Positions 44,011 through 53,027 of a DNA stretch of 64,000 bases are shown in pieces. A program made the position numbers and the translations under genes. A model generated the notes under the pieces. The model ran no database searches, was not told where the DNA came from, and worked only from the letters and a program-made list of their open reading frames with translations. The DNA lies in assembly GCF_900007165.1 (NCBI RefSeq), contig NZ_CYGY02000024.1, forward strand, positions 62,301-126,300, in the 5' to 3' direction. Position 1 is the first letter of the stretch; each line of letters starts with the position of its first letter. The stretch comes from Paraburkholderia piptadeniae. GTDB taxonomy: Bacteria > Pseudomonadota > Gammaproteobacteria > Burkholderiales > Burkholderiaceae.

Positions 44011-44931
44011 CTACGTGAGCAGATAGTCGTCCTTCAACCCCGTCTTGTGCAGCGAAGGCTGCGCGAGCAGATCGCGGGCTGCGTCTTCGATGGTGGCGGA
44101 GAGCGCATCGAGTGCGAGGTCGTTGTCGTCGGTGCCGAAGGGCTCTTCGATCTGCGATGCGATCGCATCGAGCGCCATGAACGTGTACGCGACGAACACC
44201 GAGAAAATCGGCGTAAATGCGCCGACGCTCTCTACGAGCCCGAACGGCAGCGCCGCGCAGAAGAAGTACACGGTGCGGTGGATCATCACCGAATACGCGA
44301 ACGGCAGGGGCGTCGACACGATCCGCTCGCAGCCGCCGATCACATCCGATAGTCCGTTGAGGTTGCGGTCGATCGCGTGAACCGTCCACGCGTCGAGCTT
44401 GCCGTCGCGCGCCTGACGCTGCACCCATTCGCCGAGCCAGAGCAAGATCGTTGCGGGGCGGTAGCGCGACATCATGACGCGTTCGAAGAGCGCTTGGTCG
44501 AGCCTCGCCGACAGATCCTGCGACGGATCGGTGCCTCTTAGCTGATGACGCAGCGCATGCGCAAACGCGCCCAGCACCTGCACGAATTCCTGCGTGTCGC
44601 TCGCGGAGATCTGTGCGGACGGCAGCGTCAGCACCTGACGCGTCAGCGAGCGCGTCTCGTTGAGCAATTGTCCCCAGAGCTTGCGCGCTTCCCAATAGCG
44701 GTCATAGCTCGCGCTGTTCCGAAAGCCGAGAAAGATCGCGAGCGCAATGCCGATCAGCGAGAACGGCGTGGTGCTCACGTTCACGTCGATGCGCAGCACG
44801 TGAACATGCACGGCGAGTGCGACAATCGAGATCAGCAGAATGAGGCCGAGGCGCGGCAGCAGTTCGGGCAGGACGGAGCCGCGCCACGCGAGCAGCATGC
44901 GGAACCAGTGGAGTTGCGGGCGGATGATCAT
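44011..44931 (-). CDS. Bestrophin-family anion channel-like protein
   Basis: A 306-residue inner-membrane protein of the bacterial bestrophin/UPF0187 (YneE) family. It begins MIIRPQLHWFRMLLAWRGSV. Hydrophobic segments lie near residues 25-50 and 215-260, and the family stretches FSLIGIALAIFLGFRNSASYDRYWEARKLWG (in two parts: FSLIGIALAIFLGFRNS and YDRYWEARKLWG) and YTFMALDAIASQIEEPFG are clear. Bacterial bestrophins form pentameric channels; Klebsiella KpBest conducts cations. The 49 codons upstream in frame are not family-like. Single gene. Confidence 0.88.
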   Translation of the reverse strand: MIIRPQLHWFRMLLAWRGSVLPELLPRLGLILLISIVALAVHVHVLRIDVNVSTTPFSLIGIALAIFLGFRNSASYDRYWEARKLWGQLLNETRSLTRQVLTLPSAQISASDTQEFVQVLGAFAHALRHQLRGTDPSQDLSARLDQALFERVMMSRYRPATILLWLGEWVQRQARDGKLDAWTVHAIDRNLNGLSDVIGGCERIVSTPLPFAYSVMIHRTVYFFCAALPFGLVESVGAFTPIFSVFVAYTFMALDAIASQIEEPFGTDDNDLALDALSATIEDAARDLLAQPSLHKTGLKDDYLLT

Positions 44932-45020
44932 GACGATGGGAGTCCTGTGCGAGCAATTGCATCGTGATGGTATCCAATGGTGCCGGCCTTTGCTCTGCGC
45001 GGAGGCGCTCATCAAAAACG

Positions 45021-45056
45021 AAAAAGGCGAATCCTCGCAAGAGAATCCGCCTTTTG
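45021..45056 (-). terminator. Terminator of argH
   Basis: On the minus strand AAAAGGCGGATTCTC-TTGC-GAGGATTCGCCTTTTT (two wobble pairs), 32 bases past the argH stop. Confidence 0.85.
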
Positions 45057-45087
45057 GCGCACAGCAGAGAGCAGGCAAAAGCCGCGA

Positions 45088-46494
45088 TCAGTCCATCGCC
45101 GCCCGCGCAGCCGCAATCGCCGCGCGCACCTGATCCGGCGCAGTGCCGCCAGGATGATTGCGGCTCGCCACCGAGCCTTCCAGCGTCAGATAGCCGAACA
45201 CATCGTCGCCGAGCAGCGACGCGACGTTCGGCAACTCGGCCTTCATTTCATCGAGTGAAAGATCGGCCAGATCGCAGCCGCGCTGATCGCAGATGCGGAC
45301 AGCGTGCGCCACCGCTTCGTGCGCATCGCGGAACGGCAGACCGCGCTTGACGAGATAGTCGGCGAGATCGGTCGCCGTCGAAAAGCCTTGCAGCGCAGCG
45401 GAGCGCATCGCGTCGGGCTTGACCGTGATGCCCGCGACCATCTCGGCGAAGATGCGCAGCGTATCGGCGACGGTATCGACGGTATCGAACAGCGGCTCCT
45501 TGTCTTCCTGGTTGTCCTTGTTGTACGCGAGCGGCTGGCCTTTCATCAACGTGAGCAGCGCCATCAGATGGCCGTTCACGCGCCCGGTCTTGCCGCGCGC
45601 GAGTTCGGGCACATCCGGATTCTTCTTCTGCGGCATGATCGACGAGCCGGTGCAGAAGCGATCGGCGATATCGATGAAGCCAACGCGCGGGCTCATCCAC
45701 AGCACGAGTTCTTCCGAGAAGCGCGATACGTGCGTCATCACGAGCGCCGACGCGGCCGTGAATTCGATCGCGAAGTCGCGGTCGGACACGGCGTCGAGCG
45801 AGTTCGCGCAAATGCCGTCGAAGCCGAGCGTCTTCGCGACGGCATGACGGTCGATCGGATAGCTGGTGCCCGCGAGCGCCGCCGCGCCGAGCGGCAGACG
45901 GTTCACGCGCGCGCGGCAATCGCGCATGCGCTCGGCGTCGCGCGAGAACATCTCGACGTAAGCGAGCAGGTGATGGCCGAACGTGACCGGCTGCGCGACC
46001 TGCAAGTGCGTGAAGCCCGGCATGATCGTGGCGGCGTTCTTGTCCGCGAGGTCCAGCAGCGCGACGCGCAGGTCCTTCAGCAGATCGCCGATGCGGTCGA
46101 TTTCGCCGCGCAGCCACAGGCGGATATCGGTTGCGACCTGGTCGTTGCGCGAGCGGCCCGTGTGCAGACGCTTGCCCGCATCGCCGATCAACGCTGTGAG
46201 GCGCGCTTCGATGTTCAGGTGCACGTCTTCGAGATCGAGTTGCCATTCGAACTCGCCGCGCTCGATTTCACCCTTGATCTGCGCCATGCCGCGCTGGATC
46301 GCCGCGAGGTCGTCGGCGCTGATGATCTTTTGCGCGGCCAGCATCGACGCGTGCGCGAGCGAGCCTTCGATGTCGACGAACGCGAGACGCTTGTCGAAGA
46401 AAACCGACGACGTATAGCGCTTGACGAGTTCCGACATCGGCTCGGAGAAGCGAGCCGACCAGGCTTCGCCTTTTTTATGCAGTTGGGACGTCAT
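45088..46494 (-). CDS. argH: Argininosuccinate lyase
   Basis: ArgH splits argininosuccinate into arginine and fumarate, the last step of arginine synthesis. The 468-residue product belongs to the fumarase/aspartase superfamily. It carries [47 protein letters not shown] and the catalytic-serine signature [16 protein letters not shown]. Length is standard. Single gene with its own terminator; the neighbours are not arginine genes. Confidence 0.98.
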   Translation of the reverse strand: MTSQLHKKGEAWSARFSEPMSELVKRYTSSVFFDKRLAFVDIEGSLAHASMLAAQKIISADDLAAIQRGMAQIKGEIERGEFEWQLDLEDVHLNIEARLTALIGDAGKRLHTGRSRNDQVATDIRLWLRGEIDRIGDLLKDLRVALLDLADKNAATIMPGFTHLQVAQPVTFGHHLLAYVEMFSRDAERMRDCRARVNRLPLGAAALAGTSYPIDRHAVAKTLGFDGICANSLDAVSDRDFAIEFTAASALVMTHVSRFSEELVLWMSPRVGFIDIADRFCTGSSIMPQKKNPDVPELARGKTGRVNGHLMALLTLMKGQPLAYNKDNQEDKEPLFDTVDTVADTLRIFAEMVAGITVKPDAMRSAALQGFSTATDLADYLVKRGLPFRDAHEAVAHAVRICDQRGCDLADLSLDEMKAELPNVASLLGDDVFGYLTLEGSVASRNHPGGTAPDQVRAAIAAARAAMD

Positions 46495-46635
46495 GGTGAT
46501 GGGCAGTTTGCGAGGTGAAGACGCGGACGGCGCGGCATCGCTGCGCCGCCTCGGGGAGAGATCGATTTTAACACCCGCCGCGCGGCGAACCTTGCGGCGC
46601 GGCGGGAAGTCCGGATTGGGCGGACGACGCGGATA

Positions 46636-47451
46636 TCATTCTTCGCGCACGAGCACGACGAGCTTCAGGTCTTCGCGGTGCGCGGGCTTGAACGTGATCT
46701 GGTTGTAGACAACATGGCCGTCGCGCGGATGGTTGAACCGGCGCTGTCCGCCTTCGCGCTCGTTGACGTCCTGCGACGCCCAGAAGCGCGCGAACGCATC
46801 GCTCGCGGCCGACAGCGAATCGATCAGCGAGCGCGTGGGCGCGTCGTTTTGATGGCGGATCGAATCGGCGCGATATTCGGCGGCGAGGCGCCGCGCGCGG
46901 ATTTCCCAGTCGACGATCAGGCTGCGCGCATCCGGCGACAGGAACGTGTAGCGCAGCAGGTTGCGGTCATGTTCGCCGTCGAGCCAGCCGACGAACAGAT
47001 CGGCTGCCGGCGCGTTCCACGCGAGCGCCGTGAACTGGCGGTCGAGCACGTACGCGGGCGCGTTCACGAGCTGGACGGTCTTGAGCAGCATCGCGGGGGT
47101 ATCGGCGGCGGCCGGGTCGGGCTCGGCGGGGTCGCGCTGGGCGGCCAGTTCGAACAGATATGCGCGCTCGGCCCGCGACAGCTGCAACGCGACGGCGATG
47201 CGCGCGAGCGCATCGGCGGACGCGGACACGGGCCGTCCCTGTTCGATCCACGTGTACCAGGTGGGGCTCACGCCGCACAGCTGGGCGACTTCCTCGCGGC
47301 GCAGGCCGGGCGTGCGGCGGCGCGGTCCGGGCGGCAGGCCGACGGCTTGCGGCGACAGGCGCTCGCGATGCGCGCGGATGAACTCGCCTAGCGCGCGGGC
47401 AGGCGATGCATCGAGGGGCGGGGCGGAATCGGCGGAAGAGGGCGTGGTCAT
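46636..47451 (-). CDS. XRE-family regulator with MmyB-like ligand domain
   Basis: A 271-residue transcription factor. The helix-turn-helix lies at about residues 25-95 (RRTPGLRREEVAQLCGVSPTWYTWIEQGR). It is followed by an MmyB-like PAS-type ligand-binding domain, about 105-270 (PAYVLDRQFTALAWNAPAAD and FNHPRDGHVVYNQITFKPAH are typical). Members regulate divergent oxidoreductases or methyltransferases; related MmyB binds fatty acids. The divergent methyltransferase at 47773 may be its target. A perfect palindrome lies 52 bases upstream of the start. Effector unknown. Confidence 0.88.
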   Translation of the reverse strand: MTTPSSADSAPPLDASPARALGEFIRAHRERLSPQAVGLPPGPRRRTPGLRREEVAQLCGVSPTWYTWIEQGRPVSASADALARIAVALQLSRAERAYLFELAAQRDPAEPDPAAADTPAMLLKTVQLVNAPAYVLDRQFTALAWNAPAADLFVGWLDGEHDRNLLRYTFLSPDARSLIVDWEIRARRLAAEYRADSIRHQNDAPTRSLIDSLSAASDAFARFWASQDVNEREGGQRRFNHPRDGHVVYNQITFKPAHREDLKLVVLVREE

Positions 47452-47502
47452 GTCGCGGACTGCGGTGGCTGGTAATCTCGATACCAGAATAATTGCTTGA
47501 CT

Positions 47503-47514
47503 TGTACCGGTACA
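47503..47514. promoter_or_regulatory. 12-bp perfect palindrome, candidate operator
   Basis: TGTACCGGTACA between the divergent XRE regulator and methyltransferase genes, in an AT-richer patch with TTGACT immediately left of it. A plausible autoregulatory site for the XRE protein; inference from symmetry and position. Confidence 0.45.
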
Positions 47515-47610
47515 GGACGGGCTCTATTGTAGCGACTGGAACGGAGCGTGCGAACACGCGCGTTCGAGTGCGCGAACATGAGGCTCACAGGCAACCCTCA
47601 ATGGGCCGCA

Positions 47611-47761
47611 ACCATTTGCATGGGACCGGGGCAAGGCGCCGAAGCGTCAACTACGGTCGATAACTTTGTATGGGACGGGAATAGGGCGCAAAAGCGCCAA
47701 CTCCGGTCGACAACTTTGTATGGGACCGGAGTAAGGCGCTAAAGCGCCAACTCCGGTCGAC
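47611..47761. repeat. Three tandem 50-bp hairpin-forming repeats
   Basis: Units begin near 47611, 47662 and 47712. The third is best preserved: TTTGTATGGGACCGGAGT, then AA, GGCGCT-AA-AGCGCC, A, ACTCCGGTC. Nested inverted repeats GACCGGAGT/ACTCCGGTC and GGCGCT/AGCGCC fold into one long stem. The second unit is close to the third; the first is more diverged. The array stops just before the AGGAG ribosome binding site of the methyltransferase gene, so it lies in its leader or promoter. It resembles a REP-like dispersed element, but genome-wide copies cannot be seen here. Confidence 0.85.
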
Positions 47762-47772
47762 AGGAGCACACG

Positions 47773-48525
47773 ATGAAGCATCACGATCAGGTGGCCGACG
47801 CGTTCGGCTCGACAGCGGCCGCGTATCTGACGAGCCAGGTGCACGCGACGGGGGCGGACTTGCAGGCGCTGGCGTCGGCCGTCGCCGGGACGCCGGGCGC
47901 GGCCGTGCTCGACATGGGGTGTGGGGCGGGGCACGCGAGTTTTGCCGTTGCGCCGCACGCAGGGTCCGTCGTCGCGTACGACATCGCGCCGCAGATGCTG
48001 GCCACCGTCGACGCCGCCGCGCAGGAGCGCGGGCTGTCGAACATCCGGACCTCGCAGGGCGCGGCCGAGAAGCTGCCGTTCGCCGATGCTTCGTTCGACT
48101 GGGTGATCAGCCGGATGAGCGCGCATCACTGGCACGACGTGCCGCTGGCGCTCGCCGAAGTGCGGCGGGTGTTGAAGCGAGGCGGACGTGTGCTGTTCAT
48201 CGACATTGCCGGGAGCGATCATCCGTTGCTCGATACGCATCTTCAGGCAGTCGAAGTTCTGCGTGACGCTTCGCATATCCGCGACTATCGCGTTGACGAG
48301 TGGCTCGCGTTTTTCGCCGCCACCGGATTTTCCGCGGTCGTACGCGAGCGGTGGCGCCTGCCGATCGAGTTCGCTTCGTGGGTTGCGCGGATGAGGACGC
48401 CTGAGGCGCGTGTCGCCGCGATCCGCTCTGTCTGGGCTTCAGCGCCGGATGAAGTCCTCGAATACTTCGATGTGCAGGATGATGGGTCGTTCAAGCTTGA
48501 TGCGTTGATGATCGAGGGGCATTAA
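47773..48525 (+). CDS. Class I SAM-dependent methyltransferase (UbiE/COQ5-like)
   Basis: A 250-residue Rossmann-fold methyltransferase. Motif I AAVLDMGCGAGHASFAVAP is near residue 45, motif II VVAYDIAPQML follows, and ASFDWVISRMSAHHWHDVPLALAEVRRVLK (in parts: ASFDWVISRMSAHHW, ALAEVRRVLKRGG) is of the UbiE/Methyltransf_11 type. No ubiquinone or menaquinone gene is nearby, so the substrate is probably a small molecule other than a quinone; unknown. AGGAG 6 bases before the ATG directly abuts a triple hairpin repeat. Confidence 0.88.
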   Translation: MKHHDQVADAFGSTAAAYLTSQVHATGADLQALASAVAGTPGAAVLDMGCGAGHASFAVAPHAGSVVAYDIAPQMLATVDAAAQERGLSNIRTSQGAAEKLPFADASFDWVISRMSAHHWHDVPLALAEVRRVLKRGGRVLFIDIAGSDHPLLDTHLQAVEVLRDASHIRDYRVDEWLAFFAATGFSAVVRERWRLPIEFASWVARMRTPEARVAAIRSVWASAPDEVLEYFDVQDDGSFKLDALMIEGH

Positions 48526-48541
48526 GTTCTATCTCGCAGAC

Positions 48542-48577
48542 AAAAAAAAAGGCGGCGGCCCAAAAAGACCCGCCGCC
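48542..48577 (-). terminator. Terminator of ppc
   Basis: GGCGGCGG/CCGCCGCC stem with an A/T-rich loop, followed on the minus strand by nine T, 22 bases past the ppc stop. Confidence 0.85.
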
Positions 48578-48598
48578 CGCAGGGCAAAAAAAAAGCAA

Positions 48599-51500
48599 TT
48601 AACCCGTATTCCTCAACCCAGCCGCAATCCCGTTGATCGTCAAATGAATCCCGCGTCGAACGCGCAGGTTCGTATCCCCGCCGCGGTGCCGCTTCAACAG
48701 TTCCACTTGCAGGTGATTCAGCGGATCGAGATAAGGGAACCGGTTCTTGATCGAGCGCGCGAGCAACGGATTATCGGAAAGCCGTTCCTTCCTGCCCGTG
48801 ATCTCGGAGAGCGCGTTCGACGTCCGCTCCCACTCGGCGACGATGCGCTCGAACACATGCTTGCGCAGCTTCTTGTCCGTGACGAGCGCGGCATAGCGCG
48901 ACGCCACCGCGAGGTCCGTCTTTGCGAGCACCATGTCCATGTTAGACAGCAGATTCGAGAAGAACGGCCACGTCTTGTGCATCTTGCGCAGCAGATTCAG
49001 CCGGCGCTCACGCTCCACATTCGAGTCCGACGCGTCGAGCCATCCCGCCACGGCGCTCCCGAAGCCATACCAGCCTGTCAGCAGCAACCGGCACTGGCCC
49101 CATGAAAAGCCCCACGGAATCGCGCGCAGATCCTCGATCTTGCGTTGCTTCGGGTCCTGCAGCTTGCGCGACGCCGGCCGGCTGCCGATGTTTAGCTCGG
49201 CGATCTCCGCGATCGGCGTCGACGAGAAGAAGTAGTCGGTGAAGCCCGGCGTTTCATAGACGAGCGCGCGGTACGACGCCATCGCCGCGTCGGAGAGCGT
49301 CTGCATCGTCTCCTCGAAGTCGGGCAGCTGCGCGGGCGCATTGCCGTGCGGCAGCAGCGAGGCTTCGAGCGTCGCGGCGACGACCGTCTCCAGATTGCGC
49401 CGGCCGATCTCCGGGTTGCCGAACTTGCTCGCGATCACTTCGCCCTGTTCCGTCAAGCGGATCTGGCCGTCGACGGTGCCGGGCGGCTGCGACAGGATCG
49501 CCTGATACGTCGGGCCGCCGCCGCGGCCGACCGTGCCGCCGCGGCCATGGAACAGACGCATCGTGATGTTGCGCTCGTTGAAGAGCGACACGAGCGCGAG
49601 CTCCGCGCGATACAGCTCCCAGTTCGACGTCAGGAAGCCGCCGTCCTTGTTGCTGTCCGAATAGCCGAGCATCACTTCCTGCTCTTTGCCCTGGTTCTCG
49701 ATGATGGCATCGATGCCCGGCAGCGCGAGCAGGTCGCGCATGATGTGCGGCGCGTTGCGCAAGTCGGGAATCGTCTCGAAGAGCGGGATCACCATCAGGC
49801 CGGCGCGCGCCGGATCGACGGGGTTGCCGAGCGAGCCTTGCAGCAGTCCTGCTTCCTTTTGCAGCAGCATCACTTCGACGAGATCGCTCACCGTCTCCGT
49901 GTGCGAAATGATGTAGTTGCGTACCGCGCGCGCGCCGAACTTCTCGCGCGTCACGCGCGCCTGCTCGAGCACGCCGAGTTCGCTCTTCACGAGATCCGAG
50001 TATTCGACATACGGCGAGCGCAACAGGCGCGGCTGCGACAGCTCCGCGAGCAGCACGCGCAGCTTGTCCGCTTCGGGCAGCGCCGCGTAATCGCTTTCGA
50101 CGCCCCCGCGGCGCAGCAACTCGGCAATCACCGCTTCGTGAATGTCCGAGCTTTGGCGCAGATCGATGCTCGCGAGGTGGAAGCCGAACACTTCGGCCGC
50201 GCGCGTCAGCGGCGACAAGCGCGGCGTCGCGAGCGACGCGCCGTGATGCTCGGCGAGCGACTCGATCAGCACATGCAGATCGCGCACGAACTCCGACGCG
50301 TCGCCATACGGGATCGCGCGAATCTTCGGCACGCCGGGGCCCGCGCTGCGCACGGGCACGACGCCTTCGCCGAGGCGCACGCGCGCGCTCGCGGCAAGGC
50401 GCGTGTAGATGCCGATCAGCGCGCGCCGGTACGGCTCGTCGGTGCGGTGCGGCGAGTGGTCGGGCGAGGCGTCCGCGAGCGCCTTCACGCCTTCGCTTGC
50501 GCCTGCCAGCAGATTCGACACCGACAGCTCCGCCCCGAGCTTGTGCACCTGCTCCAGATAGTGCTCGAAGATCACCGCGGCCTGGCGCGTGATCGCGTTT
50601 TCGAGGGTTTCGCCCGTGACGTTCGGATTGCCGTCGCGATCGCCGCCGATCCAGCTGCCCATCTGGAAGAAGGACGGCAGGCGCGCGTCGAGGCCGTGCT
50701 CGACCAGCGCTTCTTCGATATCGGCGTAAAGCGCGGGAATTTCTTCGAGGAACGTCGCGCGGTAGTACGACAGCGCGTTCTCGATTTCATCGGCGACGGT
50801 CAGGCGCGAATCGCGCAGCATGCGCGTCTGCCACAGCGACGTCACGCGCGCGCGCAGCAGCGAGTCGTTCTGCAGGCGCTCTCGCGCCGTCAGCGGCTGG
50901 TCGCGCTCGGCGAGCAGTCGCGCGATGTCGTGCTGCGCGTCGAGGATGCTCTTGCGCTGCACTTCCGTCGGGTGCGCCGTCAGCACGGGGACGATCAGCG
51001 CGTCGTTGAAGAACTGCTGCAAAACGGGCGTCGCGGCCGCGTTCGCTTCGACGAGACGGTCGAGCGCGTGCGCGACCGTACCCGGCTGCGACGTCGAGCC
51101 GGCCAGATCGTGAATGCGGTGCCGGCGGTTGCGATGACGGTCTTCGGCAATGTTCGCGAGATGCGAGAAGTAGCTGAACGCGCGCACGACGCTCACCGTC
51201 TGTTCGGGCGACAGCGCGCGCAGTTTCTTTTCGAGCGTCTGCGCGGCGACGCTGTCGTCCTCGCGGCGAAAGCGCACCGCGTGCTGGCGAATCGTCTCGA
51301 CCACGTCGAACACCTCGTCGCCTTCCTGCTCGCGCACCACGTCGCCGAGCAGCCGCCCCAGATAGCGGATGTCCTCGAAGAGCGGCTGGTCCTTGTCCTC
51401 GCGCGTGCGGGCGTTGTCTTTCAACGGCGCGGCCTCCTGCTTGCTCGCGCTGTTGTTCTTGATTCGTTTCGACAGGCTGTTGGCGGCCGCTTTGGACGAC

Positions 51501-51667
51501 TTGATCTTCGTGGATTTGCCGGTTTTGCCGGAATCGAGGGCTTGTGTTGCTTTCAGGGCCTTGGCGGCCTTGACAGCCTTGACGGCGGGAGCAGCCGATG
51601 CGGTGTTTGCAGCGTCGGGCGAGGCAGTGTTGCGGCGGGCAGGGCGCGCCGATCCGGAAGACGTCAC
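48599..51667 (-). CDS. ppc: Phosphoenolpyruvate carboxylase
   Basis: Anaplerotic enzyme forming oxaloacetate from PEP and bicarbonate. The 1022-residue product carries the catalytic His motif [44 protein letters not shown] and [15 protein letters not shown]. The C-terminus ends in RNTG, the effector-site tail of the family. About 90 N-terminal residues are an Ala/Lys/Ser-rich low-complexity extension before the conserved core ([20 protein letters not shown]), longer than in E. coli (883 residues). It is divergent from hemC. Confidence 0.97.
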   Translation of the reverse strand: MTSSGSARPARRNTASPDAANTASAAPAVKAVKAAKALKATQALDSGKTGKSTKIKSSKAAANSLSKRIKNNSASKQEAAPLKDNARTREDKDQPLFEDIRYLGRLLGDVVREQEGDEVFDVVETIRQHAVRFRREDDSVAAQTLEKKLRALSPEQTVSVVRAFSYFSHLANIAEDRHRNRRHRIHDLAGSTSQPGTVAHALDRLVEANAAATPVLQQFFNDALIVPVLTAHPTEVQRKSILDAQHDIARLLAERDQPLTARERLQNDSLLRARVTSLWQTRMLRDSRLTVADEIENALSYYRATFLEEIPALYADIEEALVEHGLDARLPSFFQMGSWIGGDRDGNPNVTGETLENAITRQAAVIFEHYLEQVHKLGAELSVSNLLAGASEGVKALADASPDHSPHRTDEPYRRALIGIYTRLAASARVRLGEGVVPVRSAGPGVPKIRAIPYGDASEFVRDLHVLIESLAEHHGASLATPRLSPLTRAAEVFGFHLASIDLRQSSDIHEAVIAELLRRGGVESDYAALPEADKLRVLLAELSQPRLLRSPYVEYSDLVKSELGVLEQARVTREKFGARAVRNYIISHTETVSDLVEVMLLQKEAGLLQGSLGNPVDPARAGLMVIPLFETIPDLRNAPHIMRDLLALPGIDAIIENQGKEQEVMLGYSDSNKDGGFLTSNWELYRAELALVSLFNERNITMRLFHGRGGTVGRGGGPTYQAILSQPPGTVDGQIRLTEQGEVIASKFGNPEIGRRNLETVVAATLEASLLPHGNAPAQLPDFEETMQTLSDAAMASYRALVYETPGFTDYFFSSTPIAEIAELNIGSRPASRKLQDPKQRKIEDLRAIPWGFSWGQCRLLLTGWYGFGSAVAGWLDASDSNVERERRLNLLRKMHKTWPFFSNLLSNMDMVLAKTDLAVASRYAALVTDKKLRKHVFERIVAEWERTSNALSEITGRKERLSDNPLLARSIKNRFPYLDPLNHLQVELLKRHRGGDTNLRVRRGIHLTINGIAAGLRNTG

Positions 51668-52031
51668 GATGTTTCCTCAGGAAAACCAGGGTCTAAAGAA
51701 TGTGGACTGCAACTTCGGTTACTGCGGGGAACTGCGCTAAAAGCCTGTCAACGATGCGGCGCGCGATGGAGGAAGGGCCAGTTGCGCGTGCTGCGCTGCA
51801 TTAGATGATCGCGCATGCGGCGCATCGACGCGCGAACGACCGTGCTCGGGCTTCTGGCGGCCACGCAAGTCACGAATCGATACGGCTCATCGAGCAGTCC
51901 GCGCCGACACCGTGCGCGGACCCGTCTCCTCCATCGAACTGCTTCGGCATGGCCGTGCGGCCAGCGAGAGGTTGCCGAAGCGCGTGCTAACATTGTTTGT
52001 TATCACATCCCGTCGTTCAATGACTCAAACA
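51668..52031. other. ppc-hemC divergent promoter region
   Basis: 364 bases without a supported gene. The stretch AACATTGTTTGTTATCAC at 51990-52007 is AT-rich and the likely hemC promoter zone. The opposite end should hold the ppc promoter. No RNA motif recognised. Confidence 0.4.
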
Positions 52032-53027
52032 ATGAATTCCGAGACGCTTGCGCTCACGCCGCCCACTACGCTTGTCATCGCGTCGCGGGAAAGCCGCCTG
52101 GCAATGTGGCAGGCGGAGCACGTGCGGTGTGCGCTGCACAAATTATATCCATCTTGTGACGTAAAAATCCTCGGAATGACGACACGCGGCGATCAGATTC
52201 TCGATCGCACGCTGTCGAAGGTCGGCGGCAAGGGTCTGTTCGTGAAGGAACTGGAGAACGCGCTCGCCGACGGCCGCGCCGATCTCGCCGTTCATTCGCT
52301 GAAAGACGTGCCGATGGAACTGCCCGAAGGCTTCGCGCTGTCCACCATCATGGAGCGCGAAGACCCGCGCGATGCTTTCGTCTCGAACCAGTACGACACG
52401 CTTGCCGCGCTGCCGCCCGGCAGCGTGGTCGGCACGTCGAGCCTGCGCCGCGAAGCGATGCTCCGTACGCGCTATCCGGAGCTCGTCGTGAAGTCGTTGC
52501 GCGGCAATCTCGATACGCGCCTCGCCAAGCTCGATCGCGGCGACTACGCGGCCATCATTCTTGCCGCCGCTGGTCTGAAGCGCCTCGGTCTCGCCGGGCG
52601 CATCCGTTCGCTGCTCGATCCCGCCGACAGTCTGCCCGCCGCGGGTCAGGGCGCGCTCGGCATCGAGATTCGCGCGGACCGCGCGGACCTCGCCGCGTGG
52701 CTCGCGCCGCTGCATCACGAGCACACGGCCGCCGCCGTCGAAGCGGAACGCATGGTGTCGCGGGCGCTCGGCGGCAGCTGCGAAGTGCCGCTCGCGGCTT
52801 ACGCGACATGGCACGACGGCGCGCTGCATCTGCGCGGCATCGTTGCGACGCCCGACGGCCAACGTGTGCTCTCCGCACAAGCCTCGGCGCCTGCGCCGAC
52901 CACGGGCGCCGCGCTCGAACTCGGCCGCGAAGTCGCGAGCCAGCTCGAAGCGCAAGGCGCGATGGACATCGTCCGCGCGCTCAGCACGGCGAGCGGGCCG
53001 GCGGCTGGTCCGGCGAATGCCCCGTGA
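52032..53027 (+). CDS. hemC: Porphobilinogen deaminase (hydroxymethylbilane synthase)
   Basis: HemC polymerises four porphobilinogens to hydroxymethylbilane in heme, siroheme and B12 precursor synthesis. The 331-residue product from ATG 52032 (another ATG is at 52020) has [39 protein letters not shown] (parts: [22 protein letters not shown]), [36 protein letters not shown] and the dipyrromethane-cofactor cysteine in [12 protein letters not shown]. Its TGA overlaps the ATG of hemDX, so the heme genes are coupled. Confidence 0.96.
   Translation: MNSETLALTPPTTLVIASRESRLAMWQAEHVRCALHKLYPSCDVKILGMTTRGDQILDRTLSKVGGKGLFVKELENALADGRADLAVHSLKDVPMELPEGFALSTIMEREDPRDAFVSNQYDTLAALPPGSVVGTSSLRREAMLRTRYPELVVKSLRGNLDTRLAKLDRGDYAAIILAAAGLKRLGLAGRIRSLLDPADSLPAAGQGALGIEIRADRADLAAWLAPLHHEHTAAAVEAERMVSRALGGSCEVPLAAYATWHDGALHLRGIVATPDGQRVLSAQASAPAPTTGAALELGREVASQLEAQGAMDIVRALSTASGPAAGPANAP

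Noticed and set aside
47611..47761. CRISPR array
   Set aside because: The repeats are directly tandem without unique spacers, there are only three, and no cas genes are present.
48541..48597. A-tract rich region read as an insertion or sequencing artefact
   Set aside because: It is explained by the ppc terminator stem and its T-tract on the minus strand.
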